Below, piece after piece: positions 31,385 through 38,241 of a DNA stretch of 64,000 bases. The position numbers and the translations under genes were made by a program. The stretch is taken from contig NZ_CP019799.1 in the NCBI RefSeq assembly GCF_002007605.1, forward strand, positions 2,892,001 through 2,956,000. The letters run 5' to 3'. This DNA comes from Cellvibrio sp. PSBB023 (GTDB lineage: Bacteria; Pseudomonadota; Gammaproteobacteria; Pseudomonadales; Cellvibrionaceae). Positions within the stretch are counted from its first letter, which is position 1. Each line of letters begins with the position of its first letter. The notes beneath the pieces were generated by a model. The model was not told the origin of the DNA. It ran no database searches and worked only from the letters and a program-made list of their open reading frames with translations.

Positions 31385-33919
31385 TCAGGAAACGCCCAGC
31401 GCGGTATTAATAATGATTTTTTTGATGGCGCTGATCGAGTTTAGTCGGCGCATACCGGTATTACGCAGCCAATTTACCGCAAGGGAACGACTGCCAAACA
31501 GTCGCTTGAAGGCTTCCATCGCCGACATCATGCCGAGGTTGCTGGCAAGGCGCTGGCGCTGGTAACGGCGCAAAATGGAATAGTCCGCCAACGGAATACC
31601 ACGCTGCAATGCGCGCTCAATTTCCTGCACAAGGGCGATCACATCCAATAAACCCAAATTCACACCCTGACCGGCCAAGGGGTGAATATTGTGTGCAGCA
31701 TCGCCCACCAAGGCGATGCCCGGTTGAATATAACTGGTGGCGTGACGCTGGCGCAGGGGAATGGCATAACGCTTGTCGCACGCGGTGACGCGCCCAAGCC
31801 GCGATTCAAAAGCGGAAGTGATACGTGCACAAAATGCCGCGTCATCGAGCGCGATCAGTTCCTGAGCCAGTTCGTCATCTGCTGACCATACGATGGAACA
31901 CTGGTGCGCATCGCCTTGGTGCTGCAAAGGTAGAAATGCCAGCGGACCGGTGTGCATAAACCGCTGCCAGGCGGTAAATTCGTGTGGTCGCTCTGTGCGC
32001 ACGGTGGTGATAATTGCCTGCTGGTCGTAATCCCATTCGCGGGTTGCAAATGCCGCCAACTCGCGCACACGGGATGTCGCGCCATCCGCAGCCATCACTA
32101 AAGATGCAGTGATTTCAGCGCCATTATCCAAAGCAATACGCACGCGCGGAAACGCTGGCTCCGCCGGAACAACATCGACAACCGCTGCTGGTTGAATCAG
32201 ATGAATATTGGGCAAGGCAGACATACGCGCGCGCAATTGATTCACAATCACCGAGTTTTCTACGATATGGCCGAGATGGCGTTGCTGCACATCGGCGCAA
32301 TCAAATTCGATGGCCGCCGTGCCTTCACCATCCCACACTTTCATTTCGCGATAGGCGCACACACGCTGCGCAACAATCCCATCCCAGCAACCAATATTTG
32401 TTAATAAGGATTGCGACGCATGAGTCAGTGCAACAACACGCGGATCAAATTGCTCACCGCTGAACTGTTGTACATGATGATTGCTTTCAATCACAGCAAT
32501 GCGCAAATGTTGCGCGGCATCGGTTTGTGCAATAGCACAGGCAAGCGATGCACCAACCAAACCGGCGCCGACGATCACCACATCATAATCCGTGTTATTA
32601 ATTGCCTGATCGTCATTCCCATGCAAGTGGGAATCCATAACTGTATCGCCACCAGGGTTTACAGGATTCTCCTCCGGCAATTTCCAACGAAATTGGCGAC
32701 CGGCAGTTCCCATGGTCTGGGCAATAAATTGGTTTTTAATAAACGGAATGGATTCCAGACTGAGTAGACCAAGATGACGCAGCGCAATCAAAGGCAGCTG
32801 ATCATTGGAAAATAAGCGGACTAATTTATCGCTGAATTCAATGGTCAGCTGTTGATCCAACGCTTGTTTGCGAAGATAGGCTTGCAGTACCGATAAATCG
32901 CCAGGGGATTGATGCAAGGCAATGGCGTCGCGCAGGGTTTCCACCAGGCAGACACAATCGCGCAGCGCCAAATTAAAGCCCTGCCCCGCTACCGGGTGCA
33001 AAAAGTGCGCGGCATTTCCAAGCAATACAATGTGCGAACGAATTTGCTCTTCTGCCAGCACCAATTGCAAAGGGTAAGCAAACCGTTTGGCCACCCGCGT
33101 AAAATGGCCCACGCGAAAACCAAAACGCTCCTGCAAACGCACCAGAAATTCAGCATCGTGTAATTTAAGAATTTCATCGGCTTCCGCCGCAGGCAAGGTC
33201 CAGACTAAGGCGGATTGCTGCGCATTATTGGATTCACCCAGAGGTAGTAAGGCAACCGGGCCATCGGCAGTAAAACGCTCGTAGGCCACACCACAATGCG
33301 GCTCGGAGAATTCGACATTAGTAATAATGGCGGTTTGCCCATAAGCCCGTGTTTGCGTGCCTATGCCCAGCGCGGCACGCAGCGGTGAATCGCCACCATC
33401 CGCAATAACTGCCAATGAGGTTTTAATAAAAAAATGTTGCGCGTCGGTTTGAACATTCAACAGCGCACAATCTTGTTGCGGTGTCAGTGCCGTCACGGTG
33501 GATGACGTAAAACACTGAATATTCTTTTGTGCCTGTACATGCGCGAGCAACACATTGCCCAGCCACGCATTTTCAATCACATAACCGACAGCATCGAGAT
33601 TATTTTCTTTTGCATCTATCACACCACCAAGAAAATGACCGCGATCCGATACATGCACCTGCGCAATTGGCGTGATGTGTTGCTGCAATGTTTCCCACAA
33701 CCCCAACTCGCGCAAAATAGTCGCCGTGCCGTAAGATAAAGCCGTAGAGCGCGCATCAAAACTCGACTGAAAATGCAACTCATCTGCCTGCGCAAACGGC
33801 TGGGCTTCAATTAATGCAATGCGTAATTGCGGCTGGCTGGCAGCAAGCAAACTGGCGAGACTGGTGCCCACCATGCCGCCGCCGATAATGGCGACATCAC
33901 AGTCAAGGGTGTGGGTCAT
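31385..33919 (-). CDS. Fused UbiH-UbiI-type FAD ubiquinone hydroxylases
   Basis: 844 residues containing two complete FAD monooxygenases of ubiquinone synthesis, each normally a separate protein of about 400. The N-half (1-425) has IIGGGMVGTSLA, an ADGGDSPLR motif, and the UbiH-type LLGNAAHFLHPVAGQGFNLAL. The C-half (about 440-844) has IVGAGLVGASLA, AADGATSRVRELA and LVGDAAHNIHPLAGQGVNL, as in UbiI/VisC. The joining segment reads EENPVNPGGDTVMDSHLHGND and is encoded by a small palindromic repeat. An internal in-frame ATG at 32638 could also start a separate C-half. Start 33919 follows AGGT. The pepP-ubiH-ubiI order is conserved; the fusion is the unusual part. Confidence 0.9.
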   Translation of the reverse strand: MTHTLDCDVAIIGGGMVGTSLASLLAASQPQLRIALIEAQPFAQADELHFQSSFDARSTALSYGTATILRELGLWETLQQHITPIAQVHVSDRGHFLGGVIDAKENNLDAVGYVIENAWLGNVLLAHVQAQKNIQCFTSSTVTALTPQQDCALLNVQTDAQHFFIKTSLAVIADGGDSPLRAALGIGTQTRAYGQTAIITNVEFSEPHCGVAYERFTADGPVALLPLGESNNAQQSALVWTLPAAEADEILKLHDAEFLVRLQERFGFRVGHFTRVAKRFAYPLQLVLAEEQIRSHIVLLGNAAHFLHPVAGQGFNLALRDCVCLVETLRDAIALHQSPGDLSVLQAYLRKQALDQQLTIEFSDKLVRLFSNDQLPLIALRHLGLLSLESIPFIKNQFIAQTMGTAGRQFRWKLPEENPVNPGGDTVMDSHLHGNDDQAINNTDYDVVIVGAGLVGASLACAIAQTDAAQHLRIAVIESNHHVQQFSGEQFDPRVVALTHASQSLLTNIGCWDGIVAQRVCAYREMKVWDGEGTAAIEFDCADVQQRHLGHIVENSVIVNQLRARMSALPNIHLIQPAAVVDVVPAEPAFPRVRIALDNGAEITASLVMAADGATSRVRELAAFATREWDYDQQAIITTVRTERPHEFTAWQRFMHTGPLAFLPLQHQGDAHQCSIVWSADDELAQELIALDDAAFCARITSAFESRLGRVTACDKRYAIPLRQRHATSYIQPGIALVGDAAHNIHPLAGQGVNLGLLDVIALVQEIERALQRGIPLADYSILRRYQRQRLASNLGMMSAMEAFKRLFGSRSLAVNWLRNTGMRRLNSISAIKKIIINTALGVS
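32611..32638. repeat. Small palindromic repeat inside the ubiH-ubiI junction
   Basis: CGTCATTCCCATGCAAGTGG followed by GAATCCAT: the arms ATTCCCA and TGGGAAT are exact reverse complements around a 6-base loop. This resembles the GTCATTCCC-N-GGGAATCCA class of dispersed intergenic repeats (dRS3-like in Neisseria, and similar units elsewhere). It encodes the non-conserved linker MDSHLHGNDD between the two hydroxylase halves. Confidence 0.6.
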
Positions 33920-33984
33920 GATATTGACCTGCGTTGAGCGCTCCCAAGCCAAGCCCGGGAGCGCGAGATGTTTTAGGTAACAGC

Positions 33985-35298
33985 TTACACAGCCATTAAT
34001 GCTTCAATTTCTGCAACGGTTTTGGGTACGTCTTTGGTGAGCACCTCGTTGCCGTCTTTGGTGATGACAACATCATCTTCAATACGAATACCAATACCGC
34101 GCCATTTTTTGGCGACGCGCTCATTGTCGGGGGCGACATAAATACCTGGCTCTACTGTCATCACCATGCCCGGTTCCAGCAATCGCCATTCGCCGCCGAC
34201 TTTGTAATCGCCTACGTCGTGTACATCCATACCTAACCAGTGCCCGGCGCGGTGCATATAAAATTCTTTGTAGGCTTCGCTTTTAATTAATTCGTTCACA
34301 TCGCCTTCGAGCAAACCGATGTTTACCAAGCCTTGGGTAATGACACGCACAGTTGCTTCGTGTGGGTCATTCCAGTGATTGCCCGGCTTACATTGGGCAA
34401 TCGCTTCCAACTGGGCTTGCAAGCAAATTTCATAAAGGGCTTTTTGTTCGGGCGAAAATTTGCCATTTACCGGAAAGGTGCGCGTGATATCTGCGGCGTA
34501 ATAATCCAACTCACAGCCAGCGTCGATCAGCACCAGATCGCCATTTTTAAGCGGCGCAGAATTTTCAATGTAATGCAAAATGCAGCCATTTTTTCCGCCG
34601 CCCACAATAGTGTTGTACGCCGGAAAACGCGCACCGCTTATTTGGAATTCATGCAAAATTTCCGCTTCGAGTTGATATTCCATCACACCGGCTTTACTCG
34701 CCTTCATCGCACGCACATGGGCGCGCGCGGAAATCTCACCCGCTTCTTTCATCACCCGCAATTCAGCGGCACTTTTAAATAAACGCAGCTCATTGAGGAA
34801 GTGACTTAAATCCAAAAATTCGCCGGGCGGTGTAGCGCCAGAGCGTACTTTAGCGCGAATGGTATTCACCCAATCCATAACGTGCTTGTCAAAATCGGCA
34901 TCTTTACCCATGGCGTAATACACACGCTGTTTGCCTTCCAATAACCCCGGCAAAATATCGTCGATATCATCGATGGGAAAAGCATCGTCCGCGTCAAATT
35001 CGCTGCAGGCACCTTCAGGCCCTGCGCGATAACCATCCCAAATTTCACGCTCGCGATTGCGCTCACGCACAAACAACACAAACTCGCCGTGCTCACGCCC
35101 GGGGATTAACACCAATACAGCACTCGGTTCTTCAAAACCGGACAAGTATAAAAAATCACTGTCCTGACGATAGTGGTATTCGGTGTCGCGACTGCGGGTG
35201 CGCTCAGGTGCAGCTGGCACTATGGCAATGGAGTTGGGCTCCATCATCGCCATTAGTTGTTTGCGGCGGCGGGCGAATTCGGTTTTGCTGATTCTCAT
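33985..35298 (-). CDS. pepP: Xaa-Pro aminopeptidase PepP
   Basis: 437-residue cytoplasmic aminopeptidase P that removes N-terminal residues preceding proline. The C-terminal pita-bread domain holds the dinuclear metal ligands: LIDAGCELDYYAADITRTF (two Asp), HRAGHWLGMDVHDVG (His), TVEPGIYVAP (Glu) and GIGIRIEDDVV (Glu). The N-terminal creatinase-like domain is complete. It sits between ygfB and ubiHI on the same strand, the usual gammaproteobacterial order, with 36 and 65 bases between genes. Confidence 0.95.
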   Translation of the reverse strand: MRISKTEFARRRKQLMAMMEPNSIAIVPAAPERTRSRDTEYHYRQDSDFLYLSGFEEPSAVLVLIPGREHGEFVLFVRERNREREIWDGYRAGPEGACSEFDADDAFPIDDIDDILPGLLEGKQRVYYAMGKDADFDKHVMDWVNTIRAKVRSGATPPGEFLDLSHFLNELRLFKSAAELRVMKEAGEISARAHVRAMKASKAGVMEYQLEAEILHEFQISGARFPAYNTIVGGGKNGCILHYIENSAPLKNGDLVLIDAGCELDYYAADITRTFPVNGKFSPEQKALYEICLQAQLEAIAQCKPGNHWNDPHEATVRVITQGLVNIGLLEGDVNELIKSEAYKEFYMHRAGHWLGMDVHDVGDYKVGGEWRLLEPGMVMTVEPGIYVAPDNERVAKKWRGIGIRIEDDVVITKDGNEVLTKDVPKTVAEIEALMAV

Positions 35299-35334
35299 GG
35301 ACGTTCTCGCAACAATAAAAGTGTTCGCAAAAAA

Positions 35335-35943
35335 TTAATGCAAGGTATCTGAGGCGGGCGCACTGGTAACGGGCGCCGCTAATTCCTTAGCGGCAAATTC
35401 CAGGTACAAACTGCTCGCTACAACACGCACATATTCAGTGACTTCCATATAGTCGGCTTCTGCACTCGGCTCATCCTCTTCATCGTCCACCTGGATTTGC
35501 ACTATGTTGGCGATGTCTTGCAACATTTCGGCAGACTCTTCGCCAATTTCACGCTGCCCCTGATGATCCACGCTGCCAAAACCAGTGAGGAAACCGTGAC
35601 ACCACTCGCCGAGCGCACGGGCGCGCTCACCCAAGGGTGAGTCGTCGTCAGGTAACATCAGTTTGAGGCCAAATTCGCCCTGCAGTTGACCGCAGGTGTT
35701 GTGGTACAACTTGCTCAAGGCAATACGTACGGATTCGTCGGGCGCGGCAACAAAATCCAGAAATTCGACAGCATCCAGCAACCAGTTGATCTCGCTCAAT
35801 TGCGCACCACCGGCCAATTTGCCGCACAACAGTCCATGCAATTCAGAGGGGCTATTCAGGGTTCCAAGGGGCGCCAGCAGGTTGGCAAGGTCGTCAAAAT
35901 TCAGGGGGCTGAGCAGTTGTTCAGGGGAAGTGTGTTCGGTCAT
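35335..35943 (-). CDS. UPF0149 family protein YgfB
   Basis: 202 residues, all-helical and acidic. The UPF0149 motif is clear (SPSELHGLLCGKLAGG, then LGEWCHGFLTGFG), and a Glu/Asp-rich segment (VDDEEDEPSAEADYMEV) follows. The family contributes to quality control or regulation in some pseudomonads but has no enzyme role. ATG 35943 has GAGG upstream. First gene of the ygfB-pepP-ubiHI run. Confidence 0.9.
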   Translation of the reverse strand: MTEHTSPEQLLSPLNFDDLANLLAPLGTLNSPSELHGLLCGKLAGGAQLSEINWLLDAVEFLDFVAAPDESVRIALSKLYHNTCGQLQGEFGLKLMLPDDDSPLGERARALGEWCHGFLTGFGSVDHQGQREIGEESAEMLQDIANIVQIQVDDEEDEPSAEADYMEVTEYVRVVASSLYLEFAAKELAAPVTSAPASDTLH

Positions 35944-36110
35944 AGTGGCCTCTCGTCGACAGTGATGGAATGCTATCACGATTGCCTGTGGCGCCTCTGC
36001 AAACTTTTTATAGAGCAAATCCTGCTATTGATGCAGCTCAACTAAAACCTATTGGTTAATCATTTAATAACAACCAACTTCTCGAATTTACATTAACTTG
36101 CGCACCACGA

Positions 36111-36139
36111 TTGACCCCATGCCGGACGCGCAATATAGT
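36111..36139 (+). promoter_or_regulatory. Sigma-70 promoter of the zapA unit
   Basis: -35 TTGACC (36111-36116), 17-base spacer, -10 TATAGT (36134-36139). Predicted start near 36146 gives a leader of about 29 bases before the ATG at 36175. An 11-base direct repeat TATTGGTTAAT flanks it at 36050 and 36157. Confidence 0.65.
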
Positions 36140-36174
36140 GGGCGACCTGCGCTATTTATTGGTTAATTATTATC

Positions 36175-36381
36175 ATGTCTGACGATCTTTTACTCGCCCT
36201 TGAAACCAAGCTGGATAAGCTGATTCTGCAGTGCAATCGCCTGCAGCAAGAAAACGCCGAGCTTAAAGCGCGCGAAAACGAATGGCAGCGCGAGCGTGTT
36301 CGCTTGATCGAGAAGAATGAACTGGCCCGCAGCCGTGTGGAAGCCATGATCACCCATTTACGTAATCTGGACGCCGAATAA
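36175..36381 (+). CDS. TIGR02449 family coiled-coil protein
   Basis: 68 residues, one uninterrupted coiled coil (LETKLDKLILQCNRLQQENA, then ELKARENEWQRERVRL). It matches the small ZapB-like TIGR02449 family that is regularly found immediately upstream of zapA, so a role in cell division is likely though unproven. No Shine-Dalgarno sequence precedes the ATG (only TTAATTATTATC). Cotranscribed with zapA, 12 bases apart. Confidence 0.85.
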   Translation: MSDDLLLALETKLDKLILQCNRLQQENAELKARENEWQRERVRLIEKNELARSRVEAMITHLRNLDAE

Positions 36382-36393
36382 GCGGGGCCACCA

Positions 36394-36696
36394 ATGAGCA
36401 ACGAAACTGTTTTTGTAAAAATCCTCGATAAAGAATATCAAGTCGCCTGCCCGCGCGAAGAGCGCCAGGCGCTGGTAGAGTCCGCCCAATTGCTGGATGA
36501 GCGTATGAAAGCGATTCGTGGCACCGGTGCAGTGATTGGCCTTGAGCGTATTGCGGTGATGGCGGCACTCAACCTGAGTCACGAATTATTGCAAGCCAAA
36601 AATGCCAGCCATGCCGGTGGCAGTGCCGCCAGCCAAAGCGATTTGCTGCGGTTGAATGACAAATTGGATCGCGCCTTGAACCACAACGCCGGTTAA
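36394..36696 (+). CDS. zapA: Cell division protein ZapA
   Basis: 100 residues. ZapA cross-links FtsZ filaments at midcell. Recognised from VKILDKEYQVACPREERQAL, the following ESAQLLDERMKAIRG and IERIAVMAALNLSHELL, then a C-terminal coiled coil. It is followed by the 6S RNA gene and ygfA, the conserved gammaproteobacterial order. Confidence 0.93.
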   Translation: MSNETVFVKILDKEYQVACPREERQALVESAQLLDERMKAIRGTGAVIGLERIAVMAALNLSHELLQAKNASHAGGSAASQSDLLRLNDKLDRALNHNAG

Positions 36697-36841
36697 AAAA
36701 CCAGTTTGTATTAAATCTGATCCGATGCTTATTTTCCTCACATTTACCAGCGGCGTTTAAGACGAATATTTCCTAACCGCCGCCACAACCCAAGCATAAA
36801 TTCATTTGCGGAAGGCCAGTAACCTTGGGTTATACTGGCGC

Positions 36842-37018
36842 CACGCCCTGGAATGTTTGCAAACCGACAAGTCCTTGAGCCGATTTCCACAAAACTGGTG
36901 GTGTCTCGTTGTGTTTGGTGTGCATGTCCGCCTGACGGAAAGCCTTAAAAACCACAGGTACTACCTCCTTGAACCTATGGGTTCAAGGCCAGCTTGGTAG
37001 CGGCATTTCGGGGTCTCT
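36842..37018 (+). ncRNA. ssrS: 6S RNA
   Basis: Lies between zapA and ygfA, exactly where 6S RNA is found in gammaproteobacteria. A -10 box TATACT at 36831-36836 precedes the proposed 5' end. The conserved apical 3' hairpin CCTTGAACC / GGGTTCAAGG is at about 36968-36990, and the ends GCCCTGGAATG and CATTTCGGGGT can pair to form the closing stem. The RNA mimics an open promoter and binds sigma-70 RNA polymerase in stationary phase. Boundaries are approximate (within 10 bases). Confidence 0.8.
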
Positions 37019-37069
37019 TATTTCTTCCCTGCGGTAGTTGAACTGACCGCTCATTATCTAAGGCTGCTT

Positions 37070-37696
37070 ATGGCCGATGCGTTAACTCCCACCGCTGCTG
37101 ATCAACGCGACTACAAACAACAATTGCGCCATGAACTGCGCGCTCGCCGCCGTGCCTTGACGCCCGCACAACAGCAACACGCCGCCTTATTATTACTGCG
37201 CCACCTGATGAAACTGCCGCAATTTATGCGCGCGCACCACATTGCCCTCTATATTGCCAACGATGGCGAAATAGATCCGTCGGTGATTGCGCAGCAACTG
37301 TGGAAAATGGAAAAACACACCTATTTACCCACATTGCGCCCCGGTAAAAGTAAGGAATTGTGGTTTGTGGAATTTACGGCCAATACCCTGCTAAGCCCCA
37401 ATCGCTATGGTATTGCCGAGCCGGATCATCGCCGCGAACACCGCTTGCCTGCGAATTTATTGGATGTGGTACTGATGCCACTGGTGGGGTTTGATAGCCG
37501 CGGTGCGCGCTTGGGAATGGGTGGTGGCTTTTACGATACAACCTTCGCGTTCAAGCACAAAAAGCCTGCGGGCAAACCCTATCTGATTGGCTTGGCCCAT
37601 AGCTGCCAGCAGGTTGATGCGCTGCCTACCGACAGTTGGGATATTCCCCTGTTTGCTATAGCGACAGAGGCGGGTGTGTTGGCGATAGATACATAA
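37070..37696 (+). CDS. ygfA: 5-formyltetrahydrofolate cyclo-ligase
   Basis: 208 residues. ATP-dependent conversion of 5-formyl-THF to 5,10-methenyl-THF. N-terminal YKQQLRHELRARRRALTP, the central LPTLRPGKSKELWFVEF, the substrate region YGIAEPD and the phosphate-binding VGFDSRGARLGMGGGFYD are all typical. Placed directly behind 6S RNA, with which it is often cotranscribed. Confidence 0.93.
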   Translation: MADALTPTAADQRDYKQQLRHELRARRRALTPAQQQHAALLLLRHLMKLPQFMRAHHIALYIANDGEIDPSVIAQQLWKMEKHTYLPTLRPGKSKELWFVEFTANTLLSPNRYGIAEPDHRREHRLPANLLDVVLMPLVGFDSRGARLGMGGGFYDTTFAFKHKKPAGKPYLIGLAHSCQQVDALPTDSWDIPLFAIATEAGVLAIDT

Positions 37697-37750
37697 ATAG
37701 ATAAAAAAACACCCGAGTTAGACAGTTTCCTGCAGCATTTTCAGCGCCCC

Positions 37751-37778
37751 AAAAACACAACTCCCGCCGAAGCGGGAG
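37751..37778 (-). terminator. Terminator behind the 40-codon ORF
   Basis: Stem CTCCCGC / GCGGGAG closed by the stable tetraloop TTCG on the minus strand, followed within six bases by TTTTT. It lies about 40 bases after the small ORF's stop. Confidence 0.6.
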
Positions 37779-37819
37779 CAGTGGTTTAAAATCCTTCTCA
37801 CCCAAACAGGGTTAAGCAA

Positions 37820-37942
37820 TTACTCAGACACAGATTCGACAGCAGCTTCGGCAAAGGATACCAAAGCGCCTAGATCCAACAGGGTAATGCAAACTCCTAC
37901 GCAAAAAATAATCGTTACGGCGGAGAGAACATCAACTTTCAT
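37820..37942 (-). CDS. Possible 40-residue membrane peptide
   Basis: ATG at 37942, TAA at 37820. The product starts MKVDVLSAVTIIFCVGVCIT, continues LLDLGALVSFA and has an acidic tail ending ESVSE. A single hydrophobic segment fits a one-helix membrane peptide. AAGG lies 9 bases before the ATG and a good hairpin terminator follows the stop, which raises it above a random ORF. No family recognised. Confidence 0.45.
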   Translation of the reverse strand: MKVDVLSAVTIIFCVGVCITLLDLGALVSFAEAAVESVSE

Positions 37943-38241
37943 GGTGGTAGCCTTGCGCATTATTGTCTTCAAAGGAACATGGAATTAAAACAGCAGTTTT
38001 TATGCCAACCACAATACAGCGATAACGCTGTGGCGCGATCAAATAATAGGCAATTTTTCCGAATAATCAAACAGCTTGAACCTTTAATTTCGCAATAAAG
38101 CGCACAAAATTGAGTTTTCACCCCCAAAATCACTACAAAATCGGCAAATGTGCTGGATATCGGTGATAGATCACTGCCCATTTGCAGGGAGCAAGCATCC
38201 TTGCTCGACCCAAGTATCAGCGATACACGACCGTTTTCACC

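Larger units (their letters stand above)
37697..38241. other. Intergenic region between ygfA and the hexosaminidase gene
   Basis: 545 bases. The middle holds a minus-strand 40-codon ORF (37820-37942) with a hairpin terminator behind it. From 37950 to 38240 nothing convincing was seen; an open frame of about 70 codons there is Cys-rich and lacks a ribosome site. Confidence 0.5.

Noticed and set aside
36806..37000. Open frame of 64 codons between zapA and ygfA
   Set aside because: It coincides with the 6S RNA gene, whose position and hairpin explain the sequence.
37969..38181. Open frame of 70 codons before the hexosaminidase gene
   Set aside because: Cys-rich, no ribosome site, no recognisable pattern; probably chance in AT-rich DNA.
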